A stretch of 64,000 nt of DNA from Vibrio fortis (lineage in GTDB: Bacteria; Pseudomonadota; Gammaproteobacteria; Enterobacterales; Vibrionaceae): assembly GCF_024347475.1 (NCBI RefSeq), contig NZ_AP025488.1:1612001-1676000 (forward strand), read 5' to 3'. The number at the start of each line of letters is the position of its first letter. The stretch's first letter is position 1. The translations under genes and the position numbers were made by a program. This document shows, in pieces, positions 8,944 to 17,915 of the stretch. Below the pieces are notes generated by a model. The model did no database searches and was not told the DNA's origin. It saw only the letters and a list, made by a program, of their open reading frames with translations.

Positions 8944-9549
8944 TCAGTTTTTTGCGACTACATCCTGCTCTGATGACGTCCCATCAGTAATATTAAATAA
9001 GGTATAAGAGAGTGTTAGGGTATGAATCGACTCTGGAATATTAGGCTCAATATAGAAGATCAATCCCATCTCTGTACTCTGCTTTGCATTCAATGGTTGC
9101 TGGTTAAAGCAGAAGCATTCCATCTTGTTAAAATAGGTCGCTCCGTTCCCCGGAGACACAGATGGCACCGCTTGCCCAACTAGACTCAATCCAGACATAT
9201 TGGTCGCGATGTAGTTAGTCTGAATCACTTCACCAGGGTGAACTTCAAGCACGCGCTTCTCTGGCTCAAATCGCCATGGCATGTCAGGTTTAATATGTGA
9301 CATGAACTCAACTCGCACGGTGCGACTGTAATCAGGTTGCATACCTTGTGGCTGAACCGCGGACACCGTATTCGTTTTGCCATTGATGCCCAACGCTTCA
9401 CACATCACGTCATACAGTGGTACCAAAGCAAACCCAAAACCGAACATGCCAATCACACTCAGCACCAAATAAGCCGTCAGTTTCTTAGTTGACCGCTTTG
9501 TAGTGTTATTTTGAGTCTGTGTATGTTCGTCTTGCGATTGCTTGTTCAT
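8944..9549 (-). CDS. ctaG: Cytochrome c oxidase assembly protein CtaG (Cox11)
   Basis: A 201-aa Cox11-type copper chaperone with one N-terminal membrane helix (about residues 25-47) and a periplasmic immunoglobulin-like domain. The copper-binding CFCF motif is present in FNKMECFCFNQQPL, and the PLYDVMCEALGINGKT segment after the helix is typical. It delivers copper to the CuB site of subunit I, the gene immediately upstream (8 bp gap). This is Cox11, not the unrelated Bacillus CtaG. Confidence 0.95.
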   Translation of the reverse strand: MNKQSQDEHTQTQNNTTKRSTKKLTAYLVLSVIGMFGFGFALVPLYDVMCEALGINGKTNTVSAVQPQGMQPDYSRTVRVEFMSHIKPDMPWRFEPEKRVLEVHPGEVIQTNYIATNMSGLSLVGQAVPSVSPGNGATYFNKMECFCFNQQPLNAKQSTEMGLIFYIEPNIPESIHTLTLSYTLFNITDGTSSEQDVVAKN

Positions 9550-9557
9550 AGCTCACC

Positions 9558-11204
9558 TCAGTCCACTTTTGGTGGATGTGTAAAGGTGTGATGCGGTGCT
9601 GGACTTGGTACTGTCCACTCTAGCCCTTCCGCTCTTTCCCAAGGTTTACTCTCTGCTGGCTCTCCACCTTTGATGCATTTAATGACTAACCATAAGAAAA
9701 TCAACTGCGATAAGCCGAAGGCAAAGCCACCAATCGATACCACTTGGTTTACGTCTGCAAACTGGATGGCGTAGTCTGGAATACGGCGCGGCATCCCTGC
9801 TAAACCAAGGAAGTGCATAGGGAAGAACAGAACATTCACGGAAATGACCGACGTCCAGAAGTGCCACAAGCTCAATTTGTGGTCGTACATGTTGCCAGTC
9901 CATTTGGGAAGCCAATAGTAAGCCGCTGCCATGATGGAGAACACCGCCCCCGTCACCAGAACATAGTGGAAATGGGCAACCACAAAGTAGGTGTCATGAT
10001 ATTGAAAGTCGGCTGGAACAATCGCCAACATCAAACCAGAGAAGCCACCGATGGTAAACAGGACAATGAAGGCGATAGCAAATAGCATTGGAGTTTCGAA
10101 GGTGAGCGCCCCCCGCCACATGGTCGCCACCCAGTTAAATACCTTCACCCCTGTAGGCACAGCAATCAACATGGTACAGTACATAAAGAACAGCTCGGCG
10201 AAGACTGGCATCCCGGTCGTGAACATATGGTGTGCCCACACCAAGAAAGACAAAATCGCAATACTACACGTTGCGTAAACCATTGAATGATACCCGAACA
10301 AGCGCTTACCACTGAAAGCCGGAATAATCGCTGAAACAATACCAAACGATGGCAAGATCATGATGTACACCTCTGGATGCCCAAAGAACCAGAAGATATG
10401 TTGGAACATCACAGGGTCTCCCCCGCCAGCAGCATCAAAGAAACTCGTCCCAAAGTACTTATCTGTTAACACCATAGTTACCGCACCTGCGAGAACCGGC
10501 ATCACAGCTATCAGCAAGAACGCAGTGATCAACCATGTCCAGACGAACATTGGCAGTTTGAACCAAGTCATTCCTGGTGCTCGCATGTTGACGATAGTAA
10601 CAATCACATTAATCGCGCCCATGATCGAACTGATACCCATGATATGAACTGAGAACACAAACAGCGCCGTACTATCGGGCCCGTAGGTTGTCGATAAAGG
10701 AGCATAGAAAGTCCAACCAAAGCTGGGACCACCACCTTCAGTAAACAAAGATCCGATTAAAATGAGAAAAGCAAAAGGAAGGATCCAAAAACTGAGGTTG
10801 TTCATTCGAGGCAAAGCCATATCAGGCGCGCCGATCATCATCGGAATCATCCAGTTAGCAAGCCCCGTAAACGCGGGCATTACCGCACCAAACACCATGA
10901 TCAATCCGTGAACTGTGGTCATCTGATTGAAAAAATCAGGCTCGACTAGCTGTAATCCAGGTTGAAATAGTTCGGCACGAATCACCATCGCCATCGCGCC
11001 GCCAGTTAGGAACATCGCGAAACTAAACCACAAATAAAGCGTGCCTATATCTTTATGGTTTGTTGAGTAGAGCCATCTCGCCCAACCTTTAGGTGCCGCA
11101 TGATGGTCATGTTCGGGCGCGTCAATTACGTCATCTGCAGTATGGCTAGCCGCCAAATCTTCCGCCGGGGCTGATTTCACCGGCTTATCAATAGGTGAAC
11201 TCAT
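9558..11204 (-). CDS. coxA: Cytochrome c oxidase subunit I (aa3 type)
   Basis: A 548-aa heme-copper oxidase catalytic subunit with twelve predicted helices. Redox-centre ligands are visible: the His-Tyr crosslink motif WFFGHPEVYI, the CuB histidines in VWAHHMFTTGMP, and heme a / a3 ligands in VVAHFHYVLV and TTVHGLIM. The N-terminal about 45 residues are a hydrophilic His- and Asp-rich extension before YSTNHKDIGTLYLWF. It reduces oxygen to water with proton pumping in the inner membrane. Its start overlaps the coxB stop by 4 bp (ATGA), indicating translational coupling. Confidence 0.97.
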   Translation of the reverse strand: MSSPIDKPVKSAPAEDLAASHTADDVIDAPEHDHHAAPKGWARWLYSTNHKDIGTLYLWFSFAMFLTGGAMAMVIRAELFQPGLQLVEPDFFNQMTTVHGLIMVFGAVMPAFTGLANWMIPMMIGAPDMALPRMNNLSFWILPFAFLILIGSLFTEGGGPSFGWTFYAPLSTTYGPDSTALFVFSVHIMGISSIMGAINVIVTIVNMRAPGMTWFKLPMFVWTWLITAFLLIAVMPVLAGAVTMVLTDKYFGTSFFDAAGGGDPVMFQHIFWFFGHPEVYIMILPSFGIVSAIIPAFSGKRLFGYHSMVYATCSIAILSFLVWAHHMFTTGMPVFAELFFMYCTMLIAVPTGVKVFNWVATMWRGALTFETPMLFAIAFIVLFTIGGFSGLMLAIVPADFQYHDTYFVVAHFHYVLVTGAVFSIMAAAYYWLPKWTGNMYDHKLSLWHFWTSVISVNVLFFPMHFLGLAGMPRRIPDYAIQFADVNQVVSIGGFAFGLSQLIFLWLVIKCIKGGEPAESKPWERAEGLEWTVPSPAPHHTFTHPPKVD

Positions 11205-12409
11205 ATCGCCTCCTTGCTATTCGACGTTGAACTCGAGTCGGTTGCGGCATCTTCGCCACCGCCCTCAACTTGCTGCTTGTAAGCATTAATATCTGACGCT
11301 TGAACAACGTCACCAGTGTCGTTCCCCCAAGCATTACGTTGATAGGTAATGACAGCAGCGATCTCTTTTTCAGTGAGTTGATTATCAAAGGCCTGCATTG
11401 CAGTTCCAGAACGGCCATAGACAATAACATCGATGTGCTCCGATACATTCCCTAGAGCAATCGGACTGCCTTTAATTGCAGGAAATGCCCCTGGTATCCC
11501 TTCACCATTTGCTTGGTGACACACAGCACAGCGGGATGCATAAACTTGCTCACCAATCGTATTCAATTCTTCTAAAGAAAGTGACGCGTCTAATGCCTCC
11601 TTAGCAGCCTGAGCCTCAGCAATCGCGAGGGCTTTCTGATCCACCAACCACGCATCAAATTCGTCTTCTTCCATGGCTTGGACCACAATTGGCATGAAGC
11701 CATGAGCACGCCCACACAACTCGGCACATTGACCACGATAAACACCTGGTTCATCTATTTTTGTCCATGCCTCGTTAATGAATCCCGGAATAGTGTCTTT
11801 TTTGACAGCAAACGCAGGTACCCACCACGAATGAATCACGTCATCTGAAGTCATCAAGAAACGTACTTTACGATTGATTGGCAGCACAAGGGGTTTGTCT
11901 ACTTCTAACAAGTAGTGCGCGCCCTTCGCTTCGATACCTTCTATCTCTTTATCACTGGTTGCTAATAGGCTGAAATACTCAACATCTTCGCCGAAGTAGC
12001 TGTAGTGCCACTTCCATTGCGATCCTGTAATTTTGATAGTGATGTCAGATTGAGAAGTATCTTCCATAGCAATCAAGGTCTTGGTTGCTGGTATCGCCAT
12101 GGCGATAAGAATAATGATGGGAATGACGGTCCAAATAATTTCAACTTTGGTGCTTTCATGAAAATGCGCGGCGACCGCTCCCTTCGACTTCCTGTGTCTC
12201 AGGATCGAATAAAACATCACCCCAAAAACAACAAACGCGATGGCGCAGCATATATAGAAGATCAGCATGTGCAGCTCGTATACCTTGCCACTAATCTCCG
12301 TTACACCTTGCGTCATATTGTACTCACTCGTCGCTTGAGCAAGTGGAGTCAGTAACAGTGACATACTACTAGTGACAAGCAGTACATACCTCAGCAGTAA
12401 TCGTTTCAA
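11201..12409 (-). CDS. coxB: Cytochrome c oxidase subunit II fused to cytochrome c (caa3-like)
   Basis: A 402-aa protein with a signal peptide ending near ...TPLAQA and two membrane helices (about residues 47-70 and 90-110). The cupredoxin domain carries the CuA site (HSWWVPAF and CAELCGRAHGFM). A C-terminal cytochrome c domain follows (CAVCHQANGEGIPGAFPAI), with the CxxCH heme site near residue 295 and a distal Met in GTAMQAF. The fused heme makes this a caa3-type subunit II that accepts electrons from soluble cytochrome c. It is the first gene of the oxidase cluster; the operon promoter should lie in the 392-bp region upstream. Confidence 0.96.
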   Translation of the reverse strand: MKRLLLRYVLLVTSSMSLLLTPLAQATSEYNMTQGVTEISGKVYELHMLIFYICCAIAFVVFGVMFYSILRHRKSKGAVAAHFHESTKVEIIWTVIPIIILIAMAIPATKTLIAMEDTSQSDITIKITGSQWKWHYSYFGEDVEYFSLLATSDKEIEGIEAKGAHYLLEVDKPLVLPINRKVRFLMTSDDVIHSWWVPAFAVKKDTIPGFINEAWTKIDEPGVYRGQCAELCGRAHGFMPIVVQAMEEDEFDAWLVDQKALAIAEAQAAKEALDASLSLEELNTIGEQVYASRCAVCHQANGEGIPGAFPAIKGSPIALGNVSEHIDVIVYGRSGTAMQAFDNQLTEKEIAAVITYQRNAWGNDTGDVVQASDINAYKQQVEGGGEDAATDSSSTSNSKEAI

Positions 12410-12801
12410 AAGATCTCTCCTCTATCCATCCATATTGGATATGTGCGAGCTATCAAACGGCAAACGCCGACAAAAATTGAAAGGCTTGGAATCAGACCGA
12501 CAGGCAATTGTTATTCGCAATTGCTAACGCTGCTACCTGTTAAAAGCTACGAGCAAACTCGATAAAAGGTTCAAAAACAGCGAAGTTGTTACTTTTTGTT
12601 ATATTTATGTAAAAGGCTAGTTATCGATACTCAAATATTCAAGGTCACATTAGTTACTAAATGCTCAATTATTTAATTTGTGCTTCTACAAAAAAATCGA
12701 ACCTTTATCACTGTTTGCACAAGTTTTACGATTGCCTTCAAGGTAATGCGAATGAATATCAATTAGATTAATGACCAAGCCGATTTAAAACGAGAAGGTT
12801 A
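12410..12801. other. Divergent promoter region between coxB and the phosphomutase gene
   Basis: This 392-bp AT-rich region must hold the promoter of the oxidase operon (minus strand) and that of the phospho-sugar mutase (plus strand). A short self-complementary element GCAATTGTTATTCGCAATTGC is present near 12511-12531. No operator could be assigned with confidence and no small ORF stands out. Confidence 0.5.
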
Positions 12802-14514
12802 ATGAATATGCAAGATGCCATGAACTGGTTGGCGAGAGACCCAGATCCAAGAACTCGCGAAGAACTTCAACTGCTCATTGATGAAAAGAATCACGATGAA
12901 ATTAGCGATAGGTTCAGTCAACGATTGGAATTTGGTACAGCAGGTTTACGCGGCAAAGTGGGCTGTGGTCCAAATCGAATGAACCGCTTGGTTATTCAAG
13001 AGACAGCGACAGGCTTAGGCCACTATTTAGCTGACCATGTCCCACAAGCTCTTCAACGTGGCGTTGTTATTGGCTACGACGGTCGACTGGATTCAAAACA
13101 ATTCGCGACTGATACCGCGTCTGTCTTGTGTGCACTTGGATTTAAGGTTTACCTGACTAGCAAGGTAGCCGCGACACCTATCGTAGCCTTTGGTATCGAA
13201 CGTTTTGGGGCTGCCGCAGGCATCGTGGTCACAGCGAGCCATAACCCACCGGAATATAATGGTTTCAAGGTGTACTGGGAAAATGGTGCGCAAATCATCC
13301 CACCTCACGATAGCGGTATCGCAGCGGAGATCGATATTGCTGCTACCAAACCTATCCCTCTGATGAGCTTAAGCGATGCAGAACAAGATGAGAAACTGGT
13401 TTGGTTAACAGAAGAGTATTATCAAGCTTATCGCCAAGCCGTAAATCAGGCTTCTTTTATCAGCAAACAAGGTTCAGATTTAGAAACGGTGATCGCATAC
13501 ACGGCGATGCATGGCGTCGGCGCACAAATGGCCGAAGATCTACTCCATGACAACGGCTTCCACAAAGTATTCAGTGTTGCCGAACAGCGTGAACCAGACG
13601 GGCATTTCCCAACGGTCAACTTCCCTAACCCAGAAGAAAAAGGGGCTATGGACCTAGTTGTCCAATTAGCGGAAAGTGTCGATGCCGATATCGCTTGTGC
13701 CAACGACCCTGATGCAGACCGATTTGCGGTTGCAGTCAAACTTCCAGACGGTGGCTACAAAATGTTGACTGGAGACCAAGTCGGGGTGCTTTTTGCGCAA
13801 TACTTATCAGCCAAATCACATGCCAAAACGCAGCTTGTCGGTAACAGTATCGTCTCTTCAACCTTGCTAGAAAAAGTAGCTAATACGAACGGAGCAAAAT
13901 ACTTCCAAACGTTAACCGGCTTTAAGTGGCTGACCAACGTGGGTATGCAGCTCGAAGATGACAACAACGAATTCTTGTTTGCCTATGAAGAAGCGCTTGG
14001 CTACACAATGGGAACACTAGTTCGCGATAAAGATGGCCTTTCGGCTCTAGTGGTATTTGCTCAGCTTGTAGAAGAACTCAAATCACAAGGTAAGACGGTG
14101 TGGGATCTACTGGCTGACATTTACATGCAACACGGACTGTATACGAATGCTCAACGCAGCATTGCGCTTGATCCAACGGCCCCTTCCATCGGTTCTAAGC
14201 TACGAAGTCAGCAGCCAACGACCATTAATGGTATTGCGATAAAAGTCATTGAAGACCTGCAATCGTCGCTGCGTGTTACTGTCGGTGGTGCTACGGAAGC
14301 GATCAATCTTCCTGCCAGTGATGTGCTCATTTATCACCTTGAAGACGGATCTCGGATTATAGTTCGACCTTCAGGCACTGAGCCAAAAGTGAAGGTTTAC
14401 TACGAGACCATAACTACTTATGAACAAGGTGAAAGCTACACCGAAGCGGTACAGCGCGGTGAAACTTATATGAACCAACTGATTAAGCAGCACCAAGCAG
14501 AACTCAACCGATAG
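12802..14514 (+). CDS. Phospho-sugar mutase (phosphoglucomutase/phosphomannomutase, PgcA-like)
   Basis: A 570-aa alpha-D-phosphohexomutase that interconverts hexose 1- and 6-phosphates in the cytosol. All four family sites are visible: the phosphoserine loop TASHNPPEYNGFK (S146), the metal loop DPDADRF, the sugar-binding loop EEALGYTMG, and the phosphate-binding loop RPSGTEPKVKVY near the C-terminus. The N-terminal GTAGLRGKVG motif is typical of the longer PgcA/PGM2-type enzymes rather than 450-aa GlmM or ManB. Substrate preference (glucose or mannose phosphate) is not readable from sequence. The gene is monocistronic with a terminator. Confidence 0.92.
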   Translation: MNMQDAMNWLARDPDPRTREELQLLIDEKNHDEISDRFSQRLEFGTAGLRGKVGCGPNRMNRLVIQETATGLGHYLADHVPQALQRGVVIGYDGRLDSKQFATDTASVLCALGFKVYLTSKVAATPIVAFGIERFGAAAGIVVTASHNPPEYNGFKVYWENGAQIIPPHDSGIAAEIDIAATKPIPLMSLSDAEQDEKLVWLTEEYYQAYRQAVNQASFISKQGSDLETVIAYTAMHGVGAQMAEDLLHDNGFHKVFSVAEQREPDGHFPTVNFPNPEEKGAMDLVVQLAESVDADIACANDPDADRFAVAVKLPDGGYKMLTGDQVGVLFAQYLSAKSHAKTQLVGNSIVSSTLLEKVANTNGAKYFQTLTGFKWLTNVGMQLEDDNNEFLFAYEEALGYTMGTLVRDKDGLSALVVFAQLVEELKSQGKTVWDLLADIYMQHGLYTNAQRSIALDPTAPSIGSKLRSQQPTTINGIAIKVIEDLQSSLRVTVGGATEAINLPASDVLIYHLEDGSRIIVRPSGTEPKVKVYYETITTYEQGESYTEAVQRGETYMNQLIKQHQAELNR

Positions 14515-14521
14515 ATACAAT

Positions 14522-14546
14522 AATGGACGCTCCGGCGTCCATTTTT
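14522..14546 (+). terminator. Rho-independent terminator of the phosphomutase gene
   Basis: Stem ATGGACGC / GCGTCCAT with a 4-nt loop and a following T run, 8 bp after the stop; convergent to the LysE gene. Confidence 0.88.
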
Positions 14547-14560
14547 ATGTTTGATTAGCG

Positions 14561-15208
14561 CTAATTAAAGAACGAAGACAACATCCACAGTGACAAAATC
14601 ACAAACACGCCGCCCATCACTTTCTGCTGATAGGTTCTAAACTTCGCGTTTTCCAATAGTGGCTTACCTAAGGTACCCGCTAATGCAACCAGCAAAAAGT
14701 TAAAGGTCAAACCCAACAGGTTGAGCAGCAAACCCAATACAAGCATTTGTTCACCCGATGTAGCTTCAATATTGGTTGAAACAAACTGAGGTAAAAACAT
14801 CACGAAAAAGACAAGAGCTTTTGGATTCAGCAGATTACTGATCAACGCTCTTTGGTAATACGCTTTGGCTGCCGAATTGTCACTAAGCTCCGGCGCATCA
14901 CCTTGATCCGAGCGCAGACAATCCCACCCCATTTTAAGCAGATATGCGCCACCTAATAGATGCAGTGCTTTTAGGGCGAGTGGGCTCATCGCTATCAATG
15001 CCGATACCCCCATCGCCGCCAAAACCGTCAAAATGATTCCTGACGTCGCGTTACCTAAGCTCGCAAACAATCCGACCTTTCGACCATAACTCATACTAGA
15101 GCTGGCGATCAGTAGCATGTCAGGACCAGGAAGAAGAAGCAATGCAACGACGGCAGTTAAGTAAACAGGAAGAATGGCTAGATCGATCATTAGATAGTGC
15201 GCTGACAT
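14561..15208 (-). CDS. LysE/RhtB-family amino acid exporter
   Basis: A 215-aa membrane protein with about six hydrophobic helices and the family N-terminal signature LLLLPGPDMLLIASSSMSYGRKVGLFASLGNATSG; SNLLNPKALVFFVMFLPQFV in the middle is equally typical. Such proteins export amino acids or homoserine-like compounds across the inner membrane. The substrate is not predictable. The start could also be the internal Met at 15190 (MIDLAIL); neither start has a clear ribosome-binding site. Confidence 0.9.
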   Translation of the reverse strand: MSAHYLMIDLAILPVYLTAVVALLLLPGPDMLLIASSSMSYGRKVGLFASLGNATSGIILTVLAAMGVSALIAMSPLALKALHLLGGAYLLKMGWDCLRSDQGDAPELSDNSAAKAYYQRALISNLLNPKALVFFVMFLPQFVSTNIEATSGEQMLVLGLLLNLLGLTFNFLLVALAGTLGKPLLENAKFRTYQQKVMGGVFVILSLWMLSSFFN

Positions 15209-15424
15209 AAAAAAGACGGCGGATTTTATATCAACAAAGCGCTTTACACTAGATGCAATCAGTTAAAACCTTGATCATTTAACGAATAAAAAACCATCTG
15301 GGAACAATTATTCAACGTTATTCGCTAATTACCTAGTATCTGTAGACGGGAGTTTGTTATCAGCAGCCCAAAAAGCAGGTGCGTAGAGCCTTTGAATTGA
15401 TGGCCTATTTATCTGATTCTTTTA

Positions 15425-15455
15425 CTTAGTTACATAGTTTCTTAGTTACATAGTT
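15425..15455. repeat. Short tandem direct repeat
   Basis: CTTAGTTACATAGTT occurs twice in tandem (15425-15439 and 15441-15455, 16-bp period), followed by a degenerate third unit (GCTCAGTTACTT). It lies just after the FAH-family gene (minus strand). Confidence 0.8.
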
Positions 15456-15461
15456 GCTCAG

Positions 15462-16094
15462 TTACTTGGCGACCCACTCGATCTCAACTAAGGTTTGCTC
15501 ACCACACTTCAAGCGTCCCAAGAATAGATCGCCTTGATGAACCTCTCCTACGCCTTTAGGTGTGCCTGTCATAACCACATCACCATCAAGTAACGTAGTG
15601 TAGGAACTCAACTCTTCAAGAATGGTTTGTGGTGGGTAAAGCATCTGAGAGACATGTCCTTTCTGTACTCGAATACAATTGATAAAGAGCTCTAAGTTAA
15701 GATCCGACAAATCAAATCCGTCTAGGGATACAAAACGACTGAGTACTGCAGAGCCATCAAATGCCTTAGCTCTCTCCCATGGCAAGCCCTTCCCTTTTAA
15801 GTAGCTCTGCAATTCACGCTTAGTAAGATCTAAGCCTAAACCTACTGCGACATATTGCCCTTGTTCGACAATAAAACAGATCTCAGCTTCGTAATGGAGC
15901 GCTTCTTGATGAAAAGAGGTTAAGGTTGAGGTCACACAGGTACTTGGCTTGTTGAAGACGACCATATGTTCAGGGATAGCGTTGTTCAACTCTTCAATGT
16001 GATCAACATAGTTTCGACCGATACAAACCACTTTGCTTGGTGTTGCGGTAATTTTGGTGTCCTGCCACTGCTGTTCTGAATGAGTGTTGCTCAT
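15462..16094 (-). CDS. Fumarylacetoacetate hydrolase (FAH) family protein
   Basis: A 210-aa cytosolic enzyme with the single FAH domain found in YcgM/FAHD1-like hydrolases and decarboxylases. Visible family signatures: VVCIGRNYVDHIEELN at the start, the metal-ligand motif HYEAEICFIVEQ, the PWERAKAFDGSAVLS block, and DGDVVMTGTPKGVGEVHQGD near the C-terminus. Members cleave or decarboxylate acylpyruvates and oxaloacetate using Mg or Mn. The actual substrate is unknown. The gene stands alone, with the porin terminator upstream. Confidence 0.88.
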   Translation of the reverse strand: MSNTHSEQQWQDTKITATPSKVVCIGRNYVDHIEELNNAIPEHMVVFNKPSTCVTSTLTSFHQEALHYEAEICFIVEQGQYVAVGLGLDLTKRELQSYLKGKGLPWERAKAFDGSAVLSRFVSLDGFDLSDLNLELFINCIRVQKGHVSQMLYPPQTILEELSSYTTLLDGDVVMTGTPKGVGEVHQGDLFLGRLKCGEQTLVEIEWVAK

Positions 16095-16243
16095 TGTCTT
16101 TCCCTGACCATTAATCGAGCAACGAGTTTAACTGATCAATGATGAAGAATCTTTGACAACCTAACAGCTTGTTTCAAATATCTGATCTTAAGCGCAGTCT
16201 GGATGCGCTTAACAAATAAGAAGTTTTTCGTAGATAGAATAAA

Positions 16244-16277
16244 GCAGCCCCTTCCAACCTTTCGATTGGAAGGGGCC
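16244..16277 (-). terminator. Terminator downstream of the porin gene
   Basis: An 11-bp perfect stem GCCCCTTCCAA / TTGGAAGGGGC with an 8-nt loop, about 75 bp beyond the porin stop. The T tract on the minus strand is short, as is common after strong porin genes. Confidence 0.75.
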
Positions 16278-16352
16278 TAGCAAGTGTTTAGGACAGTATC
16301 CTAAGAGGGGTAATACTCTTGGGAGTAAACACTATGCTGAATTAGTATTGGC

Positions 16353-17414
16353 TTATAGGTAGTAACGAGCACCGATAGTCCATTTGTCGTCAGACTTGTA
16401 ACCAGATTCGCTTTTCAGATCAAATTGGTAACCGGTGTAACCAACGATGTTGCTAGTGAAGTTGTACTCAGCTTGCAATGCTAGTTCTTCACGAGAAGTT
16501 TCCGTTGCTGCACCTTTCGTTGCTTCACCTTCAACTGTTTCGTAGTTCACGCTTAGGTTTAGGCTGTTCGAAAGACCGTATGCAGCTAGAAGTTCGTAAG
16601 CAGTACTCTCTTCTAGACCAACGTTCATGTTTTCATTAGACGCGTAGATACCAGCTAAGTATAAACCTGAGCCGTAAGTACCGTATGCTGCAGATACAAG
16701 GTGAGATTCAGCGGTTTTCGAAGCTGAACCAAACTCTTTGTAGTCGCCAGTACTAAATGCGTAGCCTAGCTTAACGCCAGCAATAGAGTAACCTAGCGTA
16801 GCTTGAACACGGTCACCGTAATCAACTGTTACACGCGAGTGAACGATATCTGTTGGATCTGTATCATCATAAACATCTGTAGTTACAGTGTTGTCACCCT
16901 GCCAGCCTAAACCGAAACTAAATTCGCCAGCATCACCAAGTTGGATTGCGTTGCGGTAGCTCACCATCTTATCTGCACGACCAGTGCCTAAAGCACCGTG
17001 GTTGTCGTATAAGAAGTCATTCGCGTAAGCAATTGGCATATCTGTAACGCTTGCTACATCGTAATATGGTGCCCATTGAGTACCAACTACTGCACGGCCA
17101 AAGTCATCGTGAGTTAAACCAATGTAACCAAGACGAGTTGCGAATGTATCGTCACCACCGTCAAGGTAATTTAGTTGCCATTCACCTTTAGCGTCTGCTG
17201 TAAAGCCGTTACCAAGATCTTGAGTAGCGTTAAAGTTAATACGAGGAGAGTTTGAGCCTACTGAAGCATCTTCTTTCTCAGAACCGTTTACGTTTACAGA
17301 AACGTGACCACCAACATCAAATGTTGTGCCGTCTTCGTTGTAAAGTTCTACTGCAACTGCCTGTGTACCAAATACAGCGCCAGAAACAGCAAGCGCTAAA
17401 AGTTTCTTATTCAT
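16353..17414 (-). CDS. Outer-membrane general porin (OmpU/OmpC-like)
   Basis: A 353-aa protein. The chosen ATG gives a canonical signal peptide (MNKKLLALAVSGAVFGTQAVA) with the mature chain starting VELYNEDG; the frame extends a further 14 codons upstream but would disrupt the signal. The rest is typical of a Gram-negative trimeric porin: alternating amphipathic strands, an N-terminal DVGGHVSVNV strand, and an aromatic-rich C-terminal strand WTIGARYYL. It ends in Leu rather than the usual Phe for Bam recognition, which is mildly unusual. It should allow diffusion of small solutes. It has its own terminator and a long AT-rich upstream region, fitting a highly expressed gene. Confidence 0.88.
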   Translation of the reverse strand: MNKKLLALAVSGAVFGTQAVAVELYNEDGTTFDVGGHVSVNVNGSEKEDASVGSNSPRINFNATQDLGNGFTADAKGEWQLNYLDGGDDTFATRLGYIGLTHDDFGRAVVGTQWAPYYDVASVTDMPIAYANDFLYDNHGALGTGRADKMVSYRNAIQLGDAGEFSFGLGWQGDNTVTTDVYDDTDPTDIVHSRVTVDYGDRVQATLGYSIAGVKLGYAFSTGDYKEFGSASKTAESHLVSAAYGTYGSGLYLAGIYASNENMNVGLEESTAYELLAAYGLSNSLNLSVNYETVEGEATKGAATETSREELALQAEYNFTSNIVGYTGYQFDLKSESGYKSDDKWTIGARYYL

Positions 17415-17855
17415 TGTCATATCCATTTGTAACTTGGGGTGTTTACTCACTAACAACCTCTAGCCGAAACCGAAGTTGTTACCTTCATTTAACAAGTGAG
17501 GCAACCGTAAGCGATGAATGACAAAAAAGTTGCATTAAAATATATAAAATAAAACAAACAGAACTAGATAAAACAAAAAACCACATAATAACAAAGCATT
17601 ATAAAAACAAAACGCGCAGAAAAGTTGAAAACATATATAGTTATAAAAACTTATCTTTGAATTTAAAATCAAAATTTAGCAATGGATATTCACCTCACAA
17701 TTTCCTCTATCAATTTCAAACTCCACCAGGAAACATTTCGCAACATTATGTAACATGCCGAATTTTTTAGCAGCGTGTAATTTATTAGCGTCCCCAATCA
17801 TTCCAAATGGTTTATTAAGTCAAAGCCTGAACTCGCAGCAGTATTACCCAGATAC
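17415..17855. other. AT-rich upstream region of the porin gene
   Basis: About 440 bp with no gene. It is very A/T-rich (long A tracts between 17530 and 17680), which would suit UP elements and strong transcription towards the porin on the minus strand. No specific operator or sRNA with a terminator was recognised. Confidence 0.5.
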
Positions 17856-17883
17856 AAAAAAGCAACCTTGGGGAAAGGTTGCT
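17856..17883 (-). terminator. Terminator of the yegD-like gene
   Basis: A perfect 9-bp stem AGCAACCTT / AAGGTTGCT with a 5-nt loop, followed on the minus strand by six T residues; about 33 bp after the chaperone stop. Confidence 0.88.
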
Positions 17884-17915
17884 TTTCGCTAACAATATCA
17901 TTGGCTTATTATGCT

